Assembly: GCF_026626635.1 (NCBI RefSeq) | Contig: NZ_JAPNKA010000001.1 | Coordinates: 11,020,501 to 11,084,500 of the forward strand | Direction: 5' to 3' | DNA: 64,000 nucleotides | Source of the DNA: Archangium lansingense | GTDB lineage: Bacteria > Myxococcota > Myxococcia > Myxococcales > Myxococcaceae | In this document: in pieces, positions 6,723 to 15,096 of the stretch | Position numbering within the stretch: position 1 is the stretch's first letter | How the letters are laid out: each line of letters opens with the position of its first letter | Made by a program: the position numbers and the translations under genes | Notes under the pieces: generated by a model | What the model was told of the DNA's origin: nothing | The model's input: the letters and a program-made list of their open reading frames with translations, nothing else | Databases searched by the model: none

Positions 6723-7652
6723 TTACTGAGGCGGGAGCGGCGCCTGAGCAGCGCAGAAGGAGCGCGGCGGCTCGCGCCCGTTGATGTCCACCACGGTCTC
6801 GGCGGAGGGCCTGCAACCTCGAATCTGCTGGTCGCACTGATAGGGATGGAGGCGATCACAGTCCTCCGACACCGTACAAGCCTTGATCCAATACGCCTGC
6901 GGATCCGGCGCGGGAGCACGCAGCAGGACCGAGCCCCGCTGGCGGCAACCATTCGGCGGAGGCTCCGGAATGAGGCAGGCGCCACCGGCCCACTCTCCGA
7001 GGAAGTTGGTGACACACACGCCGCCCCCGCAGTCCGCGTCCTTCTTGCACCCGGCGCCGAGCGGCACCCCGCACTCACCATCCGCCACGGGATCGACGGG
7101 CCCTGGGGCGGGCTGCGGTCCGCTAGCGGACTGACACATGAGCGGGGTCGAGACGATGTGCCACCCCGCGCGCAAGAAGGCCCCGGTGGGCGAGTCCCTG
7201 GCCGGCAGATCCTCGGGAGCGTGAAGCAGGGCCTGCTGGGAGTAGCCCATGAACGGCTCCGAGGCATCCCTCCGCCCGTTGTCATTGTCATCGTGGAAGC
7301 CCGCGAGCCGCCCGATGGCATACCGCGCGCCCGAGGGCGTGGTGTAGAAGTGCTCGCTCCCGGGCTCGTCGAACAGGGGCATCTCGAAGGAACGGAAGAA
7401 CGCCGTGCGGCGCGTGGTCCCCGGCTGCTCCACCAGCCTGTCCGCCCTCTCCGCTCCCCCCTGGCTCCACAACACCGAGAGGAAGATCTCCGCGTCTTCC
7501 TCGTCGACGTAATCCGAGGGAGCCACCACCCTTCCCCGCACCGTGAAGACCGGCGTCCCCGAGTATGTCTTGTCGACGAGCGTATCCCCGCATGCGAGCG
7601 CCGCGCCGGCGAGCACGCTGGCGAGCCCGCGCAGAAGCATGGAGTGCGTCAT
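6723..7652 (-). CDS. Secreted lipoprotein, last gene of the sigma/caspase operon
   Basis: A 309-residue protein. I start it at ATG 7652, which gives a lipoprotein signal peptide with lipobox LAGAALAC; upstream in-frame codons are not needed. After the Cys comes a beta-rich region (YSGTPVFTVRGRVVAPSDYV) and a segment RLAGFHDDNDNGRRDASEPFMGY that looks like a Ca-binding DxDxN/DxG loop. Further on is a Cys-rich stretch (GCKKDADCGGGVCVTNFLGEWAGGACL, shortened here) resembling the disulfide-rich regions of myxobacterial lipoproteins. It lies 11 bp after the caspase-like gene in the same direction and is probably its partner at the envelope. Function unknown. Confidence 0.75.
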   Translation of the reverse strand: MTHSMLLRGLASVLAGAALACGDTLVDKTYSGTPVFTVRGRVVAPSDYVDEEDAEIFLSVLWSQGGAERADRLVEQPGTTRRTAFFRSFEMPLFDEPGSEHFYTTPSGARYAIGRLAGFHDDNDNGRRDASEPFMGYSQQALLHAPEDLPARDSPTGAFLRAGWHIVSTPLMCQSASGPQPAPGPVDPVADGECGVPLGAGCKKDADCGGGVCVTNFLGEWAGGACLIPEPPPNGCRQRGSVLLRAPAPDPQAYWIKACTVSEDCDRLHPYQCDQQIRGCRPSAETVVDINGREPPRSFCAAQAPLPPQ

Positions 7653-7663
7653 TCCCTCACGGC

Positions 7664-9256
7664 TCACCGGCGCCATACGAGTCCTCCCGCGCCCCACCAG
7701 GTGAGTGGAGTCGCCAGCTCACGGCCATCCGTTTCCACCCCGTTCTTCATCACCGCCCGCTCGAAGAGCCCCGTCACCGGGCCGCCCTCGAGGCGCAGCG
7801 CGAGCCCCGCGCCCAGGTGCCGCTCCACCGACAGGATGCCGCCGAAGCTCGCGCCCAGGGCCTGCCGGTCCGGAGACACCCGCTCCGTGTCGAAGCTCTG
7901 CCGGTGGTACACGCCCTCGACGAAGAGCCCGAACGCCAGGCTCACCGGCTCGAGGTCGACGAAGCGCTGGAGGGTCAACCCGAGGCCGAGCTCGTCATGG
8001 CGGCGTGGCAGCAGCCCGTCCAGCCCGGTGCTCTGGCTCCGCATGCCGCGCAGCCGCACGCCAACGGAGCCCCAATCGAAGTCGAGTCCGTAGCCCACGC
8101 GGAGCTGCGGCGCGGTGCCGTCTCCCGCGAGCATCTGGCCCTGGGCGCCTCCGAGCAGGGAGATGTTGTGGGTATAGCGCTTCTCCCCACCGCGGCGGCG
8201 CACGAGCCGGTCATAGCGGACGGTCTCGAAGGGCAGCGAGGCCACATCCGTCACGGCGCCCGCGGCCAGGGCCACCTCATACTCGCGGTACTCATCGGAG
8301 CTGCGCTGCTGCACGAAGTAGCGGCCCGCGGGCAGGGACAGCTCCCGGCGGTTGCCCTGCGGCGAGACCTCCGCCACCACGGGTCCCCCCCGCTTCCCCT
8401 CCAGGATGAGGTAGAGCGAGGAGGAGCCGAGCCGCAGCCGCCCCATCCGCCCCTGCGTCTCGGCGGGAGTGGACAGCACCAGCTCGCCGCGCCCCTTCAC
8501 CTCCCAGGAGTAGGTCGGGTGCTGCAGCGCCACCGTCTGGCCGCTCGAGCGCAGCGTCTGGGTGTAGGCGTAGCCATACGCCTCGGTCAGCGTGACCTTG
8601 CCGTCATCGTCATGGTCGGCCGCGCCGCGCAGCGCGTTCATCAGGTGGTGGGTGAAGAACGAGCCGCGAAGCTCGTCGGACTCCTGGCTCGACTCGCCCG
8701 CGGCGCTCGAGGTGAGGATGGCCAGGCCCTCGGTGGCGATGTTGTCCCGCAGGGTGATGTTGAAGCTCTCGGCGGCGTTGACGCCCTTCACGCGGGTCAC
8801 CGCTCCGGAGCGGCACGCATCGAGCACGAGCAGGCGCACGCCCGCGGGCGAGCCTGCCACCAGCGTCTTCAGCTCCTCGAGCGGCAACTCTGTCCCACCG
8901 AGATGGAGCGCGGTCGCGTCGGCATGGCCCGAGTAGAAGACCACGAGCGCGGTGGGGTGCCCCGCCCCCGCAGTGGCACGGATGGCGGCGTTCACATCCT
9001 GGAGCGCTCGCCGCACCGAGGCCGCGTTCTCTCCAAGCAGCATCATCGTCCGCCGCGACGAGACGCCTCCGTGTTGGCGCAGCACGTCAGAGAAGGTCCG
9101 GGCATCCTGCTCCGCGAAGAGCAGGCTCACCTCGTTGGGAGCACCCTGGTCATGACCGATGGCCACCACCCAGGTGTGCTCGGGGAGCGCCCGGGCCGTG
9201 AGGGGCGCGAGCGCCGAGAGGATGAGACTCAGGAGGAGAACGGTCCCGCGTCTCAT
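7664..9256 (-). CDS. Secreted caspase-like (C14) protease with barrel-like C-terminal region
   Basis: A 530-residue protein starting at ATG 9256 (GGAG ribosome site; the longer frame upstream overlaps the anti-sigma gene). It has a signal peptide (LLLSLILSALAPLTARA), then a caspase fold with the dyad His111 (VVFYSGHADA) and Cys148 (LLVLDACRSG), and a later ILTSSAAGESSQE strand typical of bacterial metacaspases. Residues about 275-345 look PEGA-like, and roughly 350-530 alternate short amphipathic strands with Gly turns and end in WWGAGGLVWRR, like an outer-membrane beta-barrel. A caspase domain exported and fused to a possible barrel is unusual. Its start overlaps the anti-sigma stop, indicating co-translation. 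Confidence 0.8.
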   Translation of the reverse strand: MRRGTVLLLSLILSALAPLTARALPEHTWVVAIGHDQGAPNEVSLLFAEQDARTFSDVLRQHGGVSSRRTMMLLGENAASVRRALQDVNAAIRATAGAGHPTALVVFYSGHADATALHLGGTELPLEELKTLVAGSPAGVRLLVLDACRSGAVTRVKGVNAAESFNITLRDNIATEGLAILTSSAAGESSQESDELRGSFFTHHLMNALRGAADHDDDGKVTLTEAYGYAYTQTLRSSGQTVALQHPTYSWEVKGRGELVLSTPAETQGRMGRLRLGSSSLYLILEGKRGGPVVAEVSPQGNRRELSLPAGRYFVQQRSSDEYREYEVALAAGAVTDVASLPFETVRYDRLVRRRGGEKRYTHNISLLGGAQGQMLAGDGTAPQLRVGYGLDFDWGSVGVRLRGMRSQSTGLDGLLPRRHDELGLGLTLQRFVDLEPVSLAFGLFVEGVYHRQSFDTERVSPDRQALGASFGGILSVERHLGAGLALRLEGGPVTGLFERAVMKNGVETDGRELATPLTWWGAGGLVWRR

Positions 9257-10017
9257 CCGCCCTTCTCCATGATGAACGACGTCATCACGCAGCCAGCGGG
9301 GCACACAGGCTTCTCGCCAACACCCCCCGAGGTGCACTCCGGCGGGCCCACCTCGAGCGGGCAATGCACCAGATAGAGCATCTCGCGGCCCAGCTGCGCG
9401 TCGAGCGACACCGCGCCGGGGAGCTCGATGCCATTGACCTCCTCGAAGCGCGTCTGGACTCCGGGCTCCAGCGGCCACGCGGTGTAGAGCGTCCCGGAGG
9501 CCTCGACACCGAAGATCGTCACGTGCCCCTCTCCCGGCAGGTCCACACGGAAGCGGAGCCGATCGCCCGGCGCGAACATGTCACCGCTGACCACTTCCTC
9601 GGCATGGTCTCCGGTGAGCCGGAACACGTGCAGCGCGAGCGCCCCCTTCATCCGGGTCCCCTGCTCCTGGCCAGGCACCACCACCATCAAGATGATGGCC
9701 GCTGTAGCCACCGCCACCGGGGCGAGCAGGCGGCGCGCCCAGACACTCAGCCGCTCGGAGAGCGGAGTCTGGACCGGTGCGTCGAGACCAGTCCGGATGC
9801 GCGCCAGCACCACACGCGGGTCCACTCCGTCGATGGCTCCGAAGCCAGCCTGACGCTCAGTCATACGTGCGCCACACTCCGTGCAGCCCGCCACGTGGCG
9901 CTCGATCGCCTGGGCCTCCGCGGGTGGGAGCTCACCGGAGTGGAGCCGGTCCAGTGCGAAGTCGGACGGACACTCGGGCCGCCCCGCGCGCAAGGTGACG
10001 AAGTCAGGGGGGCTCAT
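9253..10017 (-). CDS. Zinc-finger anti-sigma factor with C-terminal DUF4384-like domain
   Basis: A 254-residue protein. The N-terminal cytoplasmic part has a ZAS-type zinc motif (HVAGCTECG, preceded by a helix with HSGELPP), followed by a single membrane segment near residues 108-125 (LLAPVAVATAAIILMVVV). The outer part (about 140-254) has the pattern of DUF4384 (MFAPGDRLRFRVDLPGEGHVTIFGVEASGTLYTAWP), a domain often found with bacterial caspase-like proteins. Its start overlaps the sigma-factor stop and its stop overlaps the caspase start, both as ATGA. It would hold the sigma factor inactive until an envelope signal arrives. Confidence 0.8.
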   Translation of the reverse strand: MSPPDFVTLRAGRPECPSDFALDRLHSGELPPAEAQAIERHVAGCTECGARMTERQAGFGAIDGVDPRVVLARIRTGLDAPVQTPLSERLSVWARRLLAPVAVATAAIILMVVVPGQEQGTRMKGALALHVFRLTGDHAEEVVSGDMFAPGDRLRFRVDLPGEGHVTIFGVEASGTLYTAWPLEPGVQTRFEEVNGIELPGAVSLDAQLGREMLYLVHCPLEVGPPECTSGGVGEKPVCPAGCVMTSFIMEKGG

Positions 10018-10695
10018 GAGCGCTTCCTTCCAAATCCCAGGAAACCAAACGGCTTGCGTTCCGGCGGCGGGGGGGCCGGCGGGGTGGGGGGCTCCGCGCC
10101 TCCAGATATCTTCGCGTTCGCCCACTCCTGGAACCGCTCCAGGAGGTTGCCCACCGTGCGCTTGGACACGCCAAGCACCGAGGCGGCCTCTTCGTGCGAC
10201 ATGCCGTCGAGGAAGACGTACACGGCGGCAGCGGCCTGGCGCTCGTCGGCGTCCGCGAGCAGCCGGCGGATCAGCACGAGATCATCTGGGCGCGCCGGCT
10301 CGGTCCGGGTGGCCTCGTCCGCCATCGGCGCCACGTGCTCGTCGTGCAGCGCGGTGCGGCGCGAGCGGTCACGGATGAGGTTCAGGCAGTAGTTGGTGGT
10401 GATTTGATAGAGCCACGTCGTCATCTGGCTCTGCTGCCGGAAGCTGCCGGCAGCGCGGAAGGCGCGGATGAAGATCTCCTGCGTCGCCTCTTCCGCATCG
10501 GCGGGATTACCCAGCAACCGCAGGGCCCGGCGGTATACCCGGGGTCCATGCTGGTTGAAGAGCAGGGATATCTGCTGCGAGTCGGCTCGGCTCACTGCGT
10601 CAGTCGCTGAAGGGGAGGTCAACACTCTAACAGACCCGAGCGCGTCCGGCCGAGGCCCGCTGCCGCCGGATTGTAGTTGCAATAGAGTGGTCATC
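10014..10695 (-). CDS. ECF-type RNA polymerase sigma factor
   Basis: A 226-residue sigma-70 family factor. The ATG at 10695 is preceded by GGAGGAGG at a suitable distance; the longer frame upstream runs into the divergent gene. Region 2 is at about residues 50-115 (LLFNQHGPRVYRRALRLLGNPADAEEATQEIFIRAFRA then TTWLYQITTNYCLNLIRD), and region 4 near 150-195 (MSHEEAASVLGVSKRTVGNLLERFQEW). The C-terminal tail is Pro-rich (PPTPPAPPPPERKPFGFLGFGRKRS), which is unusual for ECF factors. It leads the sigma/anti-sigma/caspase/lipoprotein operon and probably drives it. Confidence 0.88.
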
Positions 10696-10696
10696 G

Positions 10697-11986
10697 ATGC
10701 GGGCCTCCTCCTGGCACTTCCAAGCTCTTGGACCCGTGAGGCGACAATCCGGGCAAGACCCCCTGCGGAATTTCTCTGGCTGGCTGCTCCTCCTCGGGTT
10801 GCTCGGCGCCTGCACCCCGAGCGAGCCGGCGCCGCCCGAGCCGCCCGCCCCCCGCTGGACCGTGCTCGACGAGACCGCGATGAAGAGCTCATGGCGGCCC
10901 ACCTGGCAGACGGTAGCGGAGGGCTCGGTCGAGAATGGGGGGCTCTCGGAGTGGGCACAGGCTCCACTCTGGGCGGACGCAGGGAGCGTGGCCCTCCGGG
11001 TGTCCGAGCCCGGTGGAACACCCGTGTGCGTCCAGCTCCATGAGGTGAGGGACGAGGCCGGAAGTGCCTGGGTCACCCCACCCGCCTCTCTCGAGGACTA
11101 TGGCCCGTACTGCCGGAGTTGCCCCGAGCGGGTCTCGGTCGGGGTGGGCGCGGGCCTGTACGTGCTGCCCTCGGGAGACCCACCACCTCCCAGGGCCTCG
11201 CGGCTCGAGGTGCGTATGGCGGCGCGCGAGTGCTCCACCTTCCTGCCTACACGGCCCGGCGAGCACCCGAAGCGCATACGTCTCGAGGTCATGCCCCTGG
11301 ATGAGGTGGAGGAGACGCGCGAGGGCGTGGTGCTCCTGGAGGTGGCCATCACCTCCGGCTCCGTCTTCCACGAGGACAGCGAGCCCCTGCCCGCGGGTCT
11401 CATCGAGGCGCTCGGCCAGGTGAACGCCCTGCTGCTCCCGGGGCGTCTCTCGGTGCGGCCAGTCCGCGTCATCCGCGTGGAGGCGGAGGATCCGCTCGAC
11501 TTCGAGCGGGGCAATCACGCGGCACTCGAGCGACTCCACGGCACGCTGCACGCCAGTGACGAGGGAGGCAGGGCTCCCGATGACCGCTGGGTCCCCCTGG
11601 TGCTCTCCGGCTGCCTGCGCCTCACCGACCCGGTGCTGAACAAGACGAGCGAGCCAGAGGGCTTCGTACCGCACATCCCCGACGGCCTGGCCGCTCCGGG
11701 GCGGGCGCATGGCGTCTTCATCCGGGGCCGCGCCTGCCGTGACGGCGCGGAGCCCATCACGTGGCCCACGAGCTACCTCGCCCGGCTCATCGCGCACGAG
11801 CTGGGCCACTACCTCGGCCTCTACCATTCCGTGGAGGAGGACGGGACAACGGACCTGCTCGAGGACACGGGCGCCGACAACCTCATGAACTTCCGCCCGT
11901 CCACCACCGGCTCACCGGCCTTCAGTGCGAGCCAGTTCCGCATCATGCGTCGGCACCCGGCGATACGTTGGGAGGATCAGCCTTAG
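10697..11986 (+). CDS. Metzincin-type zinc metalloprotease lipoprotein
   Basis: A 429-residue lipoprotein (signal FSGWLLLLGLLGAC). The zinc-binding motif HELGHYLGLYH begins at about residue 367 and is followed by a Met-turn candidate in NLMNFRPSTTG, the arrangement of metzincin peptidases. Residues 55-360 are beta-rich and contain several Cys. The start is uncertain: ATG 10697 lies one base from the divergent sigma start, and GTG 10736 gives a shorter signal peptide. Divergence from the sigma operon with shared upstream DNA suggests co-regulation. Confidence 0.8.
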   Translation: MRASSWHFQALGPVRRQSGQDPLRNFSGWLLLLGLLGACTPSEPAPPEPPAPRWTVLDETAMKSSWRPTWQTVAEGSVENGGLSEWAQAPLWADAGSVALRVSEPGGTPVCVQLHEVRDEAGSAWVTPPASLEDYGPYCRSCPERVSVGVGAGLYVLPSGDPPPPRASRLEVRMAARECSTFLPTRPGEHPKRIRLEVMPLDEVEETREGVVLLEVAITSGSVFHEDSEPLPAGLIEALGQVNALLLPGRLSVRPVRVIRVEAEDPLDFERGNHAALERLHGTLHASDEGGRAPDDRWVPLVLSGCLRLTDPVLNKTSEPEGFVPHIPDGLAAPGRAHGVFIRGRACRDGAEPITWPTSYLARLIAHELGHYLGLYHSVEEDGTTDLLEDTGADNLMNFRPSTTGSPAFSASQFRIMRRHPAIRWEDQP

Positions 11987-12127
11987 AGAATCAGCCGCCG
12001 CGCCTGTGTCCGTTCCTGAGAGGGCTCGTCCCAGAAGTGGGAATGCCGCATCGCACATGCGCGTCCGTCACTCGGGAGCGAGGGGACCCCACGAGGCTGG
12101 CCCGGCCCTTGCCTTGGCTGCCCCAAC

Positions 12128-13447
12128 ATGGCCCCCGCCCTCTCCTCCGCCCCAGCCGCGAGCGCGAACGCCCGTCCCGTCGATGAAGGCGAACGCCTCA
12201 ACCTCCTCGACACGCTGCGCGGCTTCGCGCTGTGCGGCGTCTTCCTGGCCAACGTCTACCTGTGGTTCAGCGGGCGCATGTTCCTCTCGCGCGCCCAGAA
12301 GCAGGCGGTCCTCGAGAGCGCGTCCTGGCTGGACACCTCTATCAATCAAGCCTTTGTCCCGCTGATCAGCGGCCGGTTCATCACCATCTTCTCGTTCCTG
12401 TTCGGCCTGGGCTTCGCGGTACAGCTCGGGCGCGCCGAGAGCCGCGGCGCCTCCGTCATTCCGGTCTACGCGCGGCGGTTGGTGGTGATGCTGGGCGTCG
12501 GCCTCGCGCACCTCTTCCTCCTCTTCCAGGGCGACATCGTCAGCACGTACGCCTTGCTGGGCTTCACGCTGTTGCTGTTCCACAAGCGCTCGGACCGCAC
12601 CCTCCTCATCTGGGCCGCCGCGCTCATCTTCCTCGGCCCCGTTCTCTGGAACATAGGGCTGAGGCTGCCGGAGTTGCCCGGCTCGCCGGGCGCCGAGGCT
12701 GCCGCGAAGGCCGCCATGGAGAAAGCCATGGCACTCAGGGCCCAGGCGCTGGAGGCGTTCTCGCACGGCTCCTGGCTCGACACGGTGCGCATGGGCGCGG
12801 CGTGCTACCGCGGAGACCTGTTCTGGAATCTCAGCATCTTCCTGCCCGTCATCGTCGGCCGCTTCCTGCTTGGACTCTGGGCGGGGCGCCGCCGCCTCTT
12901 CCATGACGCGCCCCAGCACCTGCGCTTCTTCCGCCGGCTGCTCGGGTGGGGCCTGGGGCTGGGCCTCTTCGCCATCGGCATGGACACCCTCATCGGGCAG
13001 CTCCTCTCCCGGAAGATCATCAACTTCGGGTCGCTCCCGTGGCTACGGTACGCCATGGAGCCGATGCGCCATCTCGGGGAGCTGGGGATGGCGTCGTTCT
13101 ACGTCGCGGGCATCACCCTGCTCTTCCAGCGCGACACGTGGCGGAGACGGCTGGCCGTGCTCGCGCCCGTGGGCCGCATGGGGCTGACGAACTATCTGCT
13201 GACGTCGGTGATGGGCGTGCTCCTCTTCTACGGCTACGGGCTGGGGCTCATGGGCAAGCTGGGCTCAGCGGCGCAGATCGCGCTGACCCTGGTGCTCTTC
13301 GCCCTCCAGACCGTCTTCAGCCACCTGTGGCTGGCGCGCTTCCGCTTTGGCCCCGTTGAGTGGGTGACGCGCTCGCTGACGTACGGCAAGGCGCAGCCCA
13401 TGCGCCGGGCCCCCGTGACCGAAGACAAGGAGATGGTGAGCGCCTGA
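12128..13447 (+). CDS. DUF418 family integral membrane protein
   Basis: A 439-residue protein with about 9-10 membrane segments. The N-terminal RLNLLDTLRGFALCGVFLANVYLW is the hallmark of the YeiB/DUF418 family; further family traits are SGRFITIFSFLFGLGFAVQL and the C-terminal GRMGLTNYLLTSVMGVLLFYGYGLGL and FGPVEWVTRSLTYGK. The molecular role of these proteins is not established; they are thought to act at the membrane, possibly in transport or acyl transfer. It stands alone, convergent with the serine hydrolase gene. Confidence 0.88.
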   Translation: MAPALSSAPAASANARPVDEGERLNLLDTLRGFALCGVFLANVYLWFSGRMFLSRAQKQAVLESASWLDTSINQAFVPLISGRFITIFSFLFGLGFAVQLGRAESRGASVIPVYARRLVVMLGVGLAHLFLLFQGDIVSTYALLGFTLLLFHKRSDRTLLIWAAALIFLGPVLWNIGLRLPELPGSPGAEAAAKAAMEKAMALRAQALEAFSHGSWLDTVRMGAACYRGDLFWNLSIFLPVIVGRFLLGLWAGRRRLFHDAPQHLRFFRRLLGWGLGLGLFAIGMDTLIGQLLSRKIINFGSLPWLRYAMEPMRHLGELGMASFYVAGITLLFQRDTWRRRLAVLAPVGRMGLTNYLLTSVMGVLLFYGYGLGLMGKLGSAAQIALTLVLFALQTVFSHLWLARFRFGPVEWVTRSLTYGKAQPMRRAPVTEDKEMVSA

Positions 13448-13480
13448 GCCGGAGCGGCCAGGGATGGAAGCAGCTCCGGC
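13448..13480. terminator. Hairpin between convergent genes
   Basis: GCCGGAGC at 13448-13455 pairs perfectly with GCTCCGGC at 13473-13480 across a 17-base loop. It lies between the convergent DUF418 and serine hydrolase genes and could serve both. There is no U-tract. Confidence 0.45.
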
Positions 13481-13490
13481 GCATCGCGAA

Positions 13491-15053
13491 TCAACGCACC
13501 TCTGGAATGCGCTCGACCGTCAGCTCGTCGAAGTTCACGTCAAGCAGGCTGGGCTGGTCGAACGTGAAGCCCTTGAGCTTCCCCTTCGCATCCAGGGAGA
13601 ACGTGAGGAAGCCCTTCGGGAAGGGCATGGGATCCCTCCAGTGGATGCGGAAGGTGTCGTACTGCCAATGCTCCAGGTCGGCCGTGAGGGCAGGACTGTG
13701 GCTGAACTTCAGCACCAGCTTTCCGTTCTCCTGGGCAATGGAGAGGTCTCCGTACATCCGGTCTCGGTAGCTGCCGGCATAGCGTCCCAGCTCCAACGAG
13801 GGCTTCGTTCCCTGAGCACGAGCGGCCACCAACGTGGCCTCGGCGTCCTTTGCTTTCTGCTCGCCTTCTCCGCGGAACTTCAGCAGGAGCCCGGCCCAGT
13901 CGGTTGGAGTAGCACCGAGGTAGGCGTCCAGCACCCGGAGCGCCATCGCGTAGAAGATGCCGCCATCCTGGTGCGAGAGAACCGTGATGCCGAGCTTCTC
14001 TTCCGGCACGAGCATCACGATGGCGGACATCCCATCCATGCCGCCCGTATGGGAGACCACCGTGCGCCCGCGGTACTCGCGCAGGAACCAACCGAACCCA
14101 TAGGCGCTGAACCGGGTGTTGAGCGCCTTGAGCTCGGGTTTTGACGAAGGCCGATTGGGCACGAGCATCTGCGGGGTGAAGAGCTCGCGGGCCACGTTCT
14201 CGCTGTAGAGCTTCTTCTCGCCGAAGGCTCCCTCCGCCAGCAGCAACTGCATGTACCTGGCCATGTCATGGACGCTGGACACGATGGACCCGCCGGGGCC
14301 GAGCGCGTCGGAGTCCCGATACGCGATGGCCACCGGCTTGCCGTCGGTGCGAACATGCGGCAGGGCGAGGTTCTTCGCCTTCTTCAGATCGCTGTAGAGC
14401 GAGTTGCTCGCGTTCATCCCGAGCGGGGTGAAGATGCGCTCACGAATGAAGTCGTCCCAGGACTTTCCGGTGACGGCGCGGATGACCTCTCCCGCCGCCA
14501 TGTACGTCACGCTCTGATAGGCAAAGGTGCTGCGGAAGCTGGAGACCGGCTTGATGTAGCGCAGCCGCTTGAGCACGTCCTCGCGGCTGTAATCGCTGCC
14601 GTACCAGAGAATGCCGCCACAGACCTGGGGCAGCCCGACACGATGGACGAGCAGATCCCGGATGGTGAGCTCGCGGGTGACGTAGGGGTCATGGAGCTGG
14701 AAGTACGGGAGGTATTGGCTGACGGGGTCGTCCCAGGAGAGCTTGCCTTCATCCACCAGCATGCCCAGGGCCACGGCCGTGAAGGACTTCGAGATGGACC
14801 CGATCGACAGCAGGGTGTGCTCGTCGACGGGCGCGGACTCGCCCACCTTGCGCAGGCCATACCCCTTGGAGAAGACCACCTTGCCGTCCTTCACGACCGA
14901 GACGGCCAGGCCCGGCACGTCCCAATCGCGAAGAGCGGTGTTGACGTAACCGTCGAAGCCTTGGAGGGGGGCCTGCTGCCCGGCAGCGGGAGAACCGCCG
15001 AGCACCAGAATGAGCATGAAGAGGAAGGGGAGTACGGCGGCACATCGATGCAT
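13491..15053 (-). CDS. Serine hydrolase, beta-lactamase class C family, with DUF3471-like C-terminus
   Basis: A 520-residue exported enzyme. I chose ATG 15053 (GGAG ribosome site) because it gives a clean signal peptide; the upstream codons overlap the HEAT gene. The penicillin-binding fold motifs are S86-x-x-K89 (SISK), a Tyr motif in FAYQSVTY, and HTGGMDG as the KTG-equivalent. Residues about 400-520 match the DUF3471-type beta domain attached to many such hydrolases (YAGSYRDRMYGDLSI and later strands). Substrates could be D-amino-acid peptides, esters or cell-wall fragments. It follows the HEAT and lectin genes in the same direction, with a 43 bp gap. Confidence 0.88.
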   Translation of the reverse strand: MHRCAAVLPFLFMLILVLGGSPAAGQQAPLQGFDGYVNTALRDWDVPGLAVSVVKDGKVVFSKGYGLRKVGESAPVDEHTLLSIGSISKSFTAVALGMLVDEGKLSWDDPVSQYLPYFQLHDPYVTRELTIRDLLVHRVGLPQVCGGILWYGSDYSREDVLKRLRYIKPVSSFRSTFAYQSVTYMAAGEVIRAVTGKSWDDFIRERIFTPLGMNASNSLYSDLKKAKNLALPHVRTDGKPVAIAYRDSDALGPGGSIVSSVHDMARYMQLLLAEGAFGEKKLYSENVARELFTPQMLVPNRPSSKPELKALNTRFSAYGFGWFLREYRGRTVVSHTGGMDGMSAIVMLVPEEKLGITVLSHQDGGIFYAMALRVLDAYLGATPTDWAGLLLKFRGEGEQKAKDAEATLVAARAQGTKPSLELGRYAGSYRDRMYGDLSIAQENGKLVLKFSHSPALTADLEHWQYDTFRIHWRDPMPFPKGFLTFSLDAKGKLKGFTFDQPSLLDVNFDELTVERIPEVR

Positions 15054-15096
15054 CGGCGAGGCTCCATCCAGGGTGGAAGGCATCGTCCGAGCGAGA

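Noticed and set aside
7565..9376. Long plus-strand open frame opposite the caspase-like gene
   Set aside because: No motif and composition typical of antisense of a G+C-rich gene. The minus strand encodes the recognisable caspase domain.
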